This document shows positions 8,829-16,540 of a stretch of 28,440 nucleotides of DNA, piece after piece. Both the position numbers and the translations under genes were made by a program. The DNA lies in NCBI GenBank assembly GCA_002291985.1, contig DBBB01000001.1:1-28440 (forward strand). Reading direction: 5' to 3'. Positions within the stretch are counted from its first letter, which is position 1; every line of letters begins with the position of its first letter. This stretch comes from Firmicutes bacterium UBA995 (GTDB taxonomy: Bacteria; Bacillota; Sulfobacillia; UBA995). A model generated the notes under the pieces. That model saw nothing but the letters and a program-made list of their open reading frames with translations, was not told where the DNA came from and made no database searches.

Positions 8829-10181
8829 CTAGAAGACCGGCTCAAGTTGGCCGGACAGGCCCCATGTACCGCTTCTCCCGTTGCCGGCGGCCGGGTGTCT
8901 CCTGGCGGAATCTTGCAGGAGCGCGGCGGCCTTGTGAAAGTAGTCAAGAGCCTCGTCCTTCCGTCCCTGGACCAGCAGCAACTCGCCCAGCTCGTAGTAG
9001 CTGTCCGCGAGTTCCGCGAACAGGGAAAGCTGCTCAAAAGCTTTCATGCTTGCCGTCAGGTAGGGGATGGCTTCATCCTCCAGGCCGTTGCGCCGACAGA
9101 TACTGCCCAGCACAAAGTGCGCCCGGGCGAGTTCGGCCGGGGAGTCCAGTTGGGCCGCAATGCCCAATGCCTCCCGTGCCCGCTCGAGCGCCTGCTCCGC
9201 ATCATCCCGGGCTTGATGATGGCGGGCCAGTTCGAGCAGACTATTGGCTTCTCCCCGGCGATCGCCGATGCAGCGATGCAGCGACAGGCTGTGGTTGAAG
9301 CGGTGCTCCGCCTCCTCCCACTGGCCCAGACGGGCTGCTAACACACCCAGGTATCCTTGCAGGCGGGCCGCCAGGCCCACCTGCTCCATGGACTCTAGGA
9401 GCAACCGCGCCCGTTCTGTCTCCGCCCGGGCCCTGTCCCGGTCGCCACACTCCCAGGCGGCCACGGCTCGCTCCAATCCTGCCACACCCATTTCTTTGAG
9501 ATTGACCAGACTGCGCGATCGCCGGGCTGCTTCCCGGATGAGTTCCGTTCCTGCCGCCGTTTCCCCAAGGCTAAGGTGCGCCGCTCCCAGGTTGGCCCCG
9601 ACTTTGGCCTTCATCACCGGGTCATCCCCATCATCCAGCGCCTGGAGTGCTTGCTGGTAGGCATGTATCGCCCCCCGGTAGTCGCGTGACTGTTGTTTGA
9701 GGACGCCCAGTTCGAAGTGGACACTCGCCGCACCCCGGGCATTGCCCCGGCGTTCGAACTCGCTTAGCGCGGCCTCAAGTTCGTGCCCGGCGCTCTCTTT
9801 CTCCCCCCTTGCCCGGAGGGCGGCCGCCAGGTGGTACCTGATCTGGGCTCGGCGCATGCCGTCGCCGAGTTCTGCGGCAACGTGCAGCGCCTCACCCAGC
9901 CGTTTCTCCGCGGTGGCCGGGTCATCGAGGATAAGCGCACACTTTCCGAAATCGATCAGCATGTCGCACCGGTCGCGCTCCGTCTCCGCCCGCGTCTCGA
10001 GGAAGTGGCCGGGGGGATAGCCCAGGCGATTAGCCAGAGTTATCAGCGCTTTCAACGACGGCGTGGTCAACCCTTTCTCGACCTGGCTGATGAAAGGCGC
10101 GGTGAAGTCTTTCCCCGCCAACTCGCGTTGCGTGAGTTGTCGCTCCAGGCGGGCTTTGCGTAATTTCTCTCCGAGCTTCAC
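8829..10181 (-). CDS. XRE-type HTH regulator with TPR repeats
   Basis: This roughly 450-residue protein has an N-terminal helix-turn-helix (residues about 1-55, LRKARLERQLTQRELAG...FISQVEKGLTTPSLKALITLANRL). Some 370 residues of helical tetratricopeptide repeats follow, with alternating A/L/G/Y/A patterns such as ARAHFVLGSICRRNGLEDEA and SYYELGELLLVQGRKDEA. This is the layout of Bacillota peptide- or ligand-sensing regulators (PlcR/Rap/Rgg-like in architecture, not necessarily in ligand). The start is GTG 10179-10181, behind GAGGTGAGG and exactly at the HTH beginning. It is divergent from the DUF1846 gene, with 218 bases between starts, making that gene a candidate target. Confidence 0.87.
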   Translation of the reverse strand: MKLGEKLRKARLERQLTQRELAGKDFTAPFISQVEKGLTTPSLKALITLANRLGYPPGHFLETRAETERDRCDMLIDFGKCALILDDPATAEKRLGEALHVAAELGDGMRRAQIRYHLAAALRARGEKESAGHELEAALSEFERRGNARGAASVHFELGVLKQQSRDYRGAIHAYQQALQALDDGDDPVMKAKVGANLGAAHLSLGETAAGTELIREAARRSRSLVNLKEMGVAGLERAVAAWECGDRDRARAETERARLLLESMEQVGLAARLQGYLGVLAARLGQWEEAEHRFNHSLSLHRCIGDRRGEANSLLELARHHQARDDAEQALERAREALGIAAQLDSPAELARAHFVLGSICRRNGLEDEAIPYLTASMKAFEQLSLFAELADSYYELGELLLVQGRKDEALDYFHKAAALLQDSARRHPAAGNGRSGTWGLSGQLEPVF

Positions 10182-10340
10182 CGCCTCACCTCTTCTCTCA
10201 TTGGCCCATCGCTTCCCCGTCAACACCGGCGGCGTGCATTATTCCCCATCCCTTAGCACCAGTCCTTCCTGGTATGAGCCGGACTTAATCTGGGACGGTG
10301 GTGGTCCCGGGCGGGTTCGCCGGCCGGCGGGTCCGGAGGG

Positions 10341-10373
10341 ATGCCCGGCAGGAGTCGGGAGTATGCCCGGCAG
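10341..10373. repeat. Short direct repeat ATGCCCGGCAG x2
   Basis: ATGCCCGGCAG occurs at 10341-10351 and again at 10363-10373, one 22-base period apart, just before the ribosome site of the DUF1846 gene. A related pair (GTCCGGCAGGAAT) lies at 16472-16504 upstream of the first M42 gene. Confidence 0.45.
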
Positions 10374-10399
10374 AAGTACCGGAACCAAGGAGGCCGATC

Positions 10400-11917
10400 A
10401 TGCACCGACTCGCGTTTGATACCGACCGCTATCTCGACGCGCAAAGCCAGGCCATCGTCAAGCGACTCGAAGCCTTCTCCGGTAAGCTCTACCTCGAGTT
10501 CGGAGGGAAACTGCTGCTGGACTATCACGCCGCCCGGGTGCTGCCCGGGTATCATCCCGATGCCAAGTTACGCATCCTGCGTTCACTGAAGCGACAGCTT
10601 CAGATCTTGTTCTGCGTGGCCGCCCCGGACATCCAGCGCGGGCGAGTGCGAGGGGACTTCGGGCTGACCTACGATAACGCCACCTTGAAGTCGCTGGAAG
10701 ACCTCCTCGCCCATCAGCTCGAGGTGTTCGCCGTGGTCATCACCCGCTATCAAGGAGAGGAAAGGGCCTCCCGGCTGGCCGCCTATCTGGAGGGCAGGGG
10801 CATCCGCGTATACCTGCAACCAGAACTTGAAGGCTACCCCGAAGACGTTGACCGGATCGTCAGCGACGCCGGATATGGTCGGCACCAGCCCATACCCACC
10901 ACCGCTCCCCTGGTGATCGTCACCGGCGCCGGCCCTGGCAGCGGCAAGATGGCCACCTGCCTGGCCCAGGTATACCATCATCGCCGCCGCCAAGTCGAGG
11001 CGGGCTTCGCCAAGTTCGAGACCTTCCCGATATGGGGCCTGGCGGTTGACCACCCGGTGAACCAGGCGTACGAGGCAGCCACCGCCGACCTCGGGGATCG
11101 GGTGATGATAGACCCCTTTCACCTGCAAGCCTACGGCATCAGTGCCGCGACCTACAACCGCGATGTGGAAAACTTCCGCATCATGCAGCGGATCATGGGA
11201 CGCCTGTGGCAGGCAGACCCCTATCGCTCTCCAACCGACATGGGGGTCAACGAGGTCGAGCGGGGCATCATCCACGACGAAGCGGCCAGGGAAGCGGGCC
11301 GCCAGGAACTCATCCGCCGGTACTTTCGATACCGCTGGGAGGTCCTGCGGCGCCTGGAGCGGCCTTCCACCGTCGAACGGGTCCAGGAACTACTGGAGGA
11401 GACGGGGACTTCCGTCGGCGAGCGAAAGGTAGTCGAACCTGCCCGCCAGGCGGCCGACGAGGCCTCCCGCACCGGCAAGGGCCACAAGGGCGTGTGTTGC
11501 GGGGCGGCCATCGAACTGCGCGATGGGACGATCGTCACCGGCAAGAACTCGCCGCTCCTGCACGCCGAAGCCGCCATGGCCCTGAACGCCATCAAGGCAC
11601 TGGCGCGACTGCCCGATGCCATCCACCTCCTTTCGCCCCCCATCATCGGCAACATCAACCACCTGAAGAGCGATGTCCTTCAAGGTCGTTCCGAGAGCCT
11701 CGACCTGTCGGAGACCCTGATCGCGCTGGCCATAAGCGCCGCCACCAACCCGGCGGCCGAGATCGGTCTCGGGCAGTTGCCGCAACTGAAGGACTGCGAG
11801 ATGCACACGACCCACGCCCCGAGCCACGGCGACGAAGACGCCCTTCGCAAGCTAGGGATCAATGTCACCACCGATGCGCGTCCCGTGCTGCACCGTTTTC
11901 TGGTCCGGCAGGCATGA
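10400..11917 (+). CDS. DUF1846 family protein
   Basis: This 505-residue protein starts at ATG 10400, seven bases after AAGGAGG. The family is recognised from RLAFDTDRYLDAQSQAI at the start, a P-loop-like GAGPGSGKMATCLAQ (176-190), the FPIWGLAVDHPVNQAYEAAT segment, and the C-terminal CEMHTTHAPSHGDEDALRKLGI block. Structures are known for this family but, as far as I know, no physiological reaction is established. The glycine-rich loop suggests binding of a nucleotide or phosphate. Length is standard. It stands alone between a divergent XRE-TPR regulator and a convergent hairpin. The CCGH-like stretch GHKGVCCGAAIEL (about 393-405) offers a cysteine pair worth noting. Confidence 0.88.
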   Translation: MHRLAFDTDRYLDAQSQAIVKRLEAFSGKLYLEFGGKLLLDYHAARVLPGYHPDAKLRILRSLKRQLQILFCVAAPDIQRGRVRGDFGLTYDNATLKSLEDLLAHQLEVFAVVITRYQGEERASRLAAYLEGRGIRVYLQPELEGYPEDVDRIVSDAGYGRHQPIPTTAPLVIVTGAGPGSGKMATCLAQVYHHRRRQVEAGFAKFETFPIWGLAVDHPVNQAYEAATADLGDRVMIDPFHLQAYGISAATYNRDVENFRIMQRIMGRLWQADPYRSPTDMGVNEVERGIIHDEAAREAGRQELIRRYFRYRWEVLRRLERPSTVERVQELLEETGTSVGERKVVEPARQAADEASRTGKGHKGVCCGAAIELRDGTIVTGKNSPLLHAEAAMALNAIKALARLPDAIHLLSPPIIGNINHLKSDVLQGRSESLDLSETLIALAISAATNPAAEIGLGQLPQLKDCEMHTTHAPSHGDEDALRKLGINVTTDARPVLHRFLVRQA

Positions 11918-11925
11918 GCCTGCCC

Positions 11926-11948
11926 TGCCGGGCGATCAGCGCCCGGCA
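11926..11948. terminator. 9-bp hairpin between convergent genes
   Basis: TGCCGGGCG (11926-11934) and CGCCCGGCA (11940-11948) form a perfect stem with a 5-base loop. It lies right after the DUF1846 stop and overlaps the last codons of the minus-strand gene. It could serve both strands, but no T-tract follows on either side. Confidence 0.45.
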
Positions 11949-12400
11949 GACGGCAGGTGGGGACGGCGACACCGCGGGGCGCTGAAGATCTCGGCCAGCA
12001 CCACGGCCCGGGCGGCTACCCGGGGGTCTCCCAGTTCGTGGACCCCGGGAAGAGCCGAAGCGAGGTCGACGCGAGGCGGCATCTCGGTCGGAGGAGACTC
12101 GGGCGCTGCCTGGAGAGAGACGGGCGCAGGTTGTGCCTCGGACGGCGGTTCGGCGCGCCGTCGCGGCCGGACCACCTTTCCCGGACGGACGGGCGGGAAG
12201 GCTGCGGGGAAGGCTTCGCGGAGAGTCTCGTGCACGAGATCGCGGAACTCAGCCGCCGTTTCCCCGGAGGCCGGCTTCGCCGGCGCGGGGCCGCCCCCGG
12301 CGGGTGCCGGCCTCCGGGCAGGAGGCGCCGCAGGCTGGCGTCCTGCGGCGAGCAGCCGCATGATCATCATGAAGATGATGAGCCCTATCAGTTCCTCCAT
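11936..12400 (-). CDS. Small proline/alanine-rich membrane-anchored protein downstream of floA
   Basis: The protein has 154 residues. An N-terminal hydrophobic helix (about 3-19, ELIGLIIFMMIMRLLAA) is followed by a low-complexity Pro/Ala/Arg linker (20-100). A short, more ordered tail reads LGDPRVAARAVVLAEIFSAPRCRRP, a motif I associate loosely with hypothetical proteins near Bacillota membrane genes. ATG 12398-12400 lies five bases after GGGGGGAT. It is the last gene of the NfeD-FloA cluster, 46 bases behind floA, so it may be an accessory of the FloA membrane domain. No enzymatic motif is visible. Confidence 0.65.
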   Translation of the reverse strand: MEELIGLIIFMMIMRLLAAGRQPAAPPARRPAPAGGGPAPAKPASGETAAEFRDLVHETLREAFPAAFPPVRPGKVVRPRRRAEPPSEAQPAPVSLQAAPESPPTEMPPRVDLASALPGVHELGDPRVAARAVVLAEIFSAPRCRRPHLPSAGR

Positions 12401-12446
12401 CTAGATCCCCCCTGGCGTGATGCCGGCTGACCGTCGGCGGGCGTTG

Positions 12447-13430
12447 TCAACCCTCGCTCTTGGGCCGTTCGCCTCCCCGGGAGATGGAGTCGCGCATCTG
12501 GGTATCCGCTTGCAGATTGCGCAGGTTGTAGTAATCGATTACACCTAGCCGGCCCTCCCGGAAGGCATGGGCGATGGCCTTGGGCACCTCGGCCTCGGCC
12601 TCCACCACCTGGGCCTGCGCTTTCTGGGTGTCGGCCTTCATTTCCTGCTCCCTGGCAAAGGCCATCGCCCTGCGCTCTTCCGCCTTGGCCTGGGCGATGC
12701 GCTTGTCGGCTTCGGCCCGGTCCGTCTCCAGCATCGCCCCGATGTTCCGGCCCACGTCCACGTCCGCGATGTCGATGGACAAGATCTCGAAGGCCGTGCC
12801 CGCATCCAGTCCGCGCCCCAGTACCGTGCGGGAGATGGAGTCGGGGTTCTCGAGGACCAGCTTGTGGCTCTCGGCCGAACCGATGGTGGTGACGATGCCC
12901 TCGCCGACGCGGGCGATGATCGTCTCCTCCCCGGCGCCGCCGACCAGCCGGTCGATATTGGCGCGGACGGTGACCCGTGCCCGTGCCTTCAGTTCAATGC
13001 CGTCCTTGGCGACGGCCGCAATCACCGGGGTTTCGATGACCTTGGGGTTCACGCTCATCTGCACTGCCTCGAGCACGTCCCGGCCGGCCAGGTCGATGGC
13101 CGCCGACCGCTCAAAGGTGAGGGGGATGTTGGCCCGCTGGGCGGCAATCAGCGAGTTGACCACCCGGTCGACGTTGCCCCCTGCCAGGAAGTGGGCCTCA
13201 AGCGGGTTGATGTTCACGTCAATGCCCGCCTTGGTCGCCTTGATCAGGGGGTCGATGATGCGATGGGGCGGCACCCGGCGGAGCCGCATACCTACCAGGG
13301 TGATGATGCCGACCTTGACCCCGGCTGCCAGGGCGGAAATCCACAGACCCACGGGGATGAAGTGCAGGATGATCACCAGTCCCAGGAACAACAGGACACC
13401 GACGACCAGGATAGTCATGACCTCAGGCAC
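12447..13430 (-). CDS. floA: Flotillin-like protein FloA (YqfA)
   Basis: This 327-residue protein has an N-terminal membrane hairpin (about 5-55) and an SPFH-type domain (LKARARVTVRANIDRLVGGAGEETIIARVGEGIV). An Ala/Glu-rich coiled stretch follows (DRAEADKRIAQAKAEERRA... about 235-290), with a short polar tail. FloA organises membrane microdomains and affects fluidity, signalling complexes and protease placement in Bacillus. The start is GTG 13428-13430, eight bases after AGGAGGT. It follows the nfeD gene by only six bases, the conserved NfeD-FloA arrangement. Confidence 0.95.
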   Translation of the reverse strand: MPEVMTILVVGVLLFLGLVIILHFIPVGLWISALAAGVKVGIITLVGMRLRRVPPHRIIDPLIKATKAGIDVNINPLEAHFLAGGNVDRVVNSLIAAQRANIPLTFERSAAIDLAGRDVLEAVQMSVNPKVIETPVIAAVAKDGIELKARARVTVRANIDRLVGGAGEETIIARVGEGIVTTIGSAESHKLVLENPDSISRTVLGRGLDAGTAFEILSIDIADVDVGRNIGAMLETDRAEADKRIAQAKAEERRAMAFAREQEMKADTQKAQAQVVEAEAEVPKAIAHAFREGRLGVIDYYNLRNLQADTQMRDSISRGGERPKSEG

Positions 13431-13436
13431 GCTCTC

Positions 13437-14768
13437 CTACCTCCTCTGATGGACTTCGCGGACGATTATCCGGCCGCCCTCCACTCGCAACACCTGCAAG
13501 GGCGTCCCGGCGCTCACGAACCCTCCCTCGGACACCGCATCCACCCGGCGTCCGGCCACCTCGATGATACCCGCCGGGCGGAAAGGGGTAGCGGCAACCC
13601 CCATCTGTCCTGCCAGGTCGGAAGCTTCGTCGTGGGACGAGAAGCCTTCCGCCTTTCCCAGCCGCGCCGGCAAGGTGAGCCGGAGCAGCAATCCCCGTCG
13701 GGCGGCGAAACGCAACACGAGGATCGTCCCTGCCAGGGTTATCACTACCGCCGTGGCTATGGCGGTGATGGCTTCGGGACCGCCCCCCGTGAACAGATAA
13801 ACGCCCCCCAGCAGCGAGACCAGGCCGGCCAGTCCGAATATCCCGAACCCGGGCAAAAAGACTTCCGTCCCCAGGAGACCCAGGCCCAGCAGGAACAAGG
13901 CTGCCGCCTCCCAGCCTCCCACCCCCGCCAGGAGGTGACCGCCGAAGAACAGACCCAGGCAGGCAAGGCCGGCAATCCCCGGCAAGCCGAAGCCGGGAGT
14001 CCAGAACTCAACGGTGATTCCCAGCACGCCGAAGGACAGGAGCAGGCCGGCAATGGTCGGCTCGGTTATCAGCCGGGCCAACTGCTCGCCGGGAGTGGCG
14101 CCAATGGTCACCACCCGGGCGTCTTCGTAGCCAGCGTCCGCCAGGGCTTGCTTGAGGTCGGCAGCCGTGCCGTCTATCAGACCCAGGTCCCGCGCTCGGC
14201 CCGCCGTCAGCGTCAGGAGCTTACCCCGCTCCACCACGTCGGGGATCGCGATGTCGGCATCCACCATGGCCGCCGCTAGTTGCGGGTCTCGGCCCCGGAG
14301 TTCCGCCGTCGCCTCGAACTCGGCGCGCACCGCGGCGATGGCTTTCTCTTCGGCGGGGTGGGGCTGGGCGGCGCCAATGCTACTGCCCGGCTGCATGATC
14401 AGCCGTTCACCGGCCAGGGCGGCCAGGGCGGCGGCCGACCAGGCTCGATCCTTCACCAGCGTCAAGGTGGGCACGGGTGAGCCGGTAATCGCGTCCCGGA
14501 TTTCGAGGGCCGCGTCGACCCGGCCTCCCAGCGAGTTGATCTCGACCACGAGCAGATCGGCCGCATTTTCCCGGGCTAGCCGGGCCGCCCGTGCCACCGT
14601 CCGCGATAGTCCCCGGTCGATGGTGCCCTGTACGCGAACCAGGTAAACCAGGCCGCCACCGCCTGCCGCCGGCGCAGGCAAGACGGTGCTCGCTACCAGG
14701 AACAAGGCGGCCAGCAACAGGGCACGGAAAGCAGGCCCCGCGCTTCTTGCCGGCATGTGTCGTAGCAT
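13437..14768 (-). CDS. NfeD-family long form, membrane-bound serine protease (ClpP class)
   Basis: The protein has 443 residues. A signal/anchor segment (about 12-35) precedes an extracytoplasmic ClpP-like protease domain with INSLGGRVDAA (77-87), a candidate nucleophile S111 in AWSAAAL and a candidate lysine K142. Four or so membrane helices follow (about 240-360), then a C-terminal OB-fold NfeD domain (GVAATPFRPAGIIEVAGRRVDAVSEGGFVSAG). In homologues the protease domain cleaves hydrophobic peptides such as stomatin tails, fitting its place directly upstream of FloA. The nucleophile segment reads WSAAA rather than the more common ASAGA, so activity is not certain. ATG 14766-14768 lies six bases after GAAGGGG. 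Confidence 0.92.
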   Translation of the reverse strand: MLRHMPARSAGPAFRALLLAALFLVASTVLPAPAAGGGGLVYLVRVQGTIDRGLSRTVARAARLARENAADLLVVEINSLGGRVDAALEIRDAITGSPVPTLTLVKDRAWSAAALAALAGERLIMQPGSSIGAAQPHPAEEKAIAAVRAEFEATAELRGRDPQLAAAMVDADIAIPDVVERGKLLTLTAGRARDLGLIDGTAADLKQALADAGYEDARVVTIGATPGEQLARLITEPTIAGLLLSFGVLGITVEFWTPGFGLPGIAGLACLGLFFGGHLLAGVGGWEAAALFLLGLGLLGTEVFLPGFGIFGLAGLVSLLGGVYLFTGGGPEAITAIATAVVITLAGTILVLRFAARRGLLLRLTLPARLGKAEGFSSHDEASDLAGQMGVAATPFRPAGIIEVAGRRVDAVSEGGFVSAGTPLQVLRVEGGRIIVREVHQRR

Positions 14769-15106
14769 CTATCGCCCCTTCCCTTCAATACTCTATTGTT
14801 TCGGCAAAGCTCGGGACTTCACCTGCCACCTTGTCGTTCAGGCGCGGCGCCTGCCGGCATAGGCTCGGGTGTAACCCGCTTCCCCGGAGGGGTCACATGC
14901 GCGTCCAGCGCCCCCACCTGGTCCCGGTCGGCCTGGCGATCGCGCTGCCGGCCGCCGCTTGCCGGCCACCCGGCCGCGCTGTTCCGCCCGCCGCGCGCAG
15001 GCCGTCCCCCGTAGACCACCGGCGATGCGGGAGTTTCGCTGCAGGTGACGCGGGCAGTCGCCGCCAATTCTCCAATCGGCAATGGTCGTCGCGGAGGTGG
15101 TGCGCC
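14769..15106 (+). other. Non-coding stretch between nfeD and threonine dehydratase
   Basis: This 338-base region separates divergent genes and should hold both promoters, but I see no convincing -35/-10 pair. No T-box signature (AGGGTGGNACCGCG) or other riboswitch is visible. An ATG at 14897 with GGAGG six bases before it opens a frame continuous with the dehydratase gene. The encoded 70 residues are Arg/Pro-rich apart from a signal-like start ending in LPAAAC, and are probably not translated. Confidence 0.4.
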
Positions 15107-16090
15107 CTGTCTTACCCGACGTTGGACCCGACCCCGCATGACGTGTTCCGGGCGGCCCATGTTCTCCGGGGACGGGTCCGGGAGACCCCCCTGGAAGCCT
15201 CGCCCGCGCTCGACGCCCTCGCCGGGGGCGACTCCTTCCTGAAACTGGAGAACTTGCAGTTCACCGGGTCTTTCAAACTTCGAGGGGCGCTGAGCTGCGT
15301 GGCCTCCTTGAGTCCAGCCGAACGCGCCCGGGGCCTGCTGGCTGCCTCCTCGGGCAACCACGCCCAGGGGGTGGCCATGGCCGCCCGCCACTTCGAGTGC
15401 CGGGCGACGGTGGTGGTCCCGCGGGGTACGGCCCGGAACAAGCTGGAGAGCTGTATGCGGCTGGGCGCGGAAGTGATCGAGGAGGGCCGCGACTATGACG
15501 AAGCGGAGGTCGCGGCCGGGGAACTGGCCGCGCAGCGGGGCGCCACCCTGGTACACGCTTTCGCCGACCCCCGGGTGATCGCCGGGCAGGGGACGGTCGC
15601 CCTCGAGATGCTGGCCTGCGAGCCCGATCTCGACCTGTTCCTGGTGCCGGCGGGAGGTGGCGGCCTGATCGGGGGCATGGCCGTCGCCATCAAAGCCGTG
15701 AACCCTCGGGCAAAAGTGATCGGCGTGCAGTCTTTCGCTTCTCCCGTGTGGTACCATTGCTTTCGTGCCGGCAAGCTGGTGGACGTGCCCATCCGGGAGT
15801 CGATCGCCGAAGGTCTGCACGGGGGGATAAGCGATCCTCCTTTCACCTTCGTGTCGCGGATCGTCGATGATTTCGTGCTGGTCGAGGAGGAAGAGATCGT
15901 GGGCGCCATCGCCTGGCTGATACAAAGCCATCACCAGGTGGCCGAACCCTCGGGCGCGGCCGCGCTGGCAGCGGTGGTGGCCGGCCGGGTGCCGACCGCC
16001 GGCCGGAGGGTCGGGATCGTGATCAGCGGGGGCAATGTGGACGTCACCCGACTCGCCGGATACCTCGGTTCCCGCGGGGCCGGGTTTTGA
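15107..16090 (+). CDS. Threonine ammonia-lyase / serine-threonine dehydratase
   Basis: This PLP enzyme of fold type II (about 327 residues) converts threonine to 2-oxobutyrate and ammonia, or serine to pyruvate. Signatures are KLENLQFTGSFKLRGA with the PLP lysine in SFKLRG, the substrate loop SSGNHAQG, the glycine-rich phosphate clamp PAGGGGLIGG and the C-terminal EPSGAAALAA. There is no C-terminal ACT regulatory domain, so it resembles the short catabolic (TdcB-like) form. The start is uncertain. Family alignment favours CTG 15107 (nine bases after GGAGG) or TTG 15122. An in-frame ATG at 14897 would add 70 unusual residues. Its stop overlaps the next start (TGATG). Confidence 0.88.
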   Translation: MSYPTLDPTPHDVFRAAHVLRGRVRETPLEASPALDALAGGDSFLKLENLQFTGSFKLRGALSCVASLSPAERARGLLAASSGNHAQGVAMAARHFECRATVVVPRGTARNKLESCMRLGAEVIEEGRDYDEAEVAAGELAAQRGATLVHAFADPRVIAGQGTVALEMLACEPDLDLFLVPAGGGGLIGGMAVAIKAVNPRAKVIGVQSFASPVWYHCFRAGKLVDVPIRESIAEGLHGGISDPPFTFVSRIVDDFVLVEEEEIVGAIAWLIQSHHQVAEPSGAAALAAVVAGRVPTAGRRVGIVISGGNVDVTRLAGYLGSRGAGF

Positions 16091-16452
16091 TGGAAAGACG
16101 GCAGACCGTGTTGGTCGTTGACGATCAGCCCCATATCCGCCTGCTCATGACCGCCGTACTGGAGATGCGAGGTTTTCAGGTCATCGGCGCCGGCGATGGG
16201 CGGCACGCCCTCGAGCTGGTGAAGAGCGTTCAGCCCGACCTGGTGCTGCTGGACTGGATCATGCTGGGCATGGGGGGCGAGGAGTTCCTCATGTGCCTCG
16301 ACGAAGTCGACCCGCACGTCCCCGTCATGCTCATCACCGGCAGCGCCGAGGGCCCGGACAGGTCCGCGCACCCCCGGATCAGCGACTTCCTCGCCAAGCC
16401 ATTCGATGTGTGGGAGCTTGCGGGGCGGGTCGAGGGCCTGCTATCGCGGTGA
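16090..16452 (+). CDS. Orphan response-regulator receiver domain (CheY-like)
   Basis: This 120-residue protein is a receiver domain with nothing attached. The acidic pair D11/D12, phospho-acceptor D55 (LVLLDWIM), T83 (MLITGS) and K103 (LAKPF) are all present, so it should be phosphorylated. It lacks a DNA-binding or enzymatic output and must act through protein contacts, as CheY, Spo0F or PilG/PilH-like proteins do. The ATG overlaps the dehydratase stop by one base (TGATG), implying translational coupling. No histidine kinase is in view. Its position 3.3 kb before pilB makes a role in pilus control conceivable. Confidence 0.92.
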   Translation: MERRQTVLVVDDQPHIRLLMTAVLEMRGFQVIGAGDGRHALELVKSVQPDLVLLDWIMLGMGGEEFLMCLDEVDPHVPVMLITGSAEGPDRSAHPRISDFLAKPFDVWELAGRVEGLLSR

Positions 16453-16471
16453 CTTGCCCGCTGTCCCCCTC

Positions 16472-16504
16472 GTCCGGCAGGAATCGGCCCGGTCCGGCAG
16501 GAAT
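16472..16504. repeat. Direct repeat GTCCGGCAGGAAT x2
   Basis: The 13-base unit occurs at 16472-16484 and 16492-16504 with a 20-base period. It lies in the 88-base gap between the receiver gene and the first M42 gene. It shares the CCGGCAG core with the pair at 10341-10373. It may be a protein-binding site or a small dispersed repeat family. Confidence 0.5.
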
Positions 16505-16540
16505 GAAGGGTAGCGTGCACCATGGCGGGGGGCAACGCTC

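Noticed and set aside
12567..14279. 570-codon plus-strand frame opposite floA and nfeD
   Set aside because: Composition (GDxxDH-rich) is the antisense image of floA and nfeD coding sequence; no motif.
14820..14900. Possible T-box leader before threonine dehydratase (GGGTGTAACCCGC)
   Set aside because: Lacks the conserved AGGGTGGNACCGCG element and a downstream terminator.
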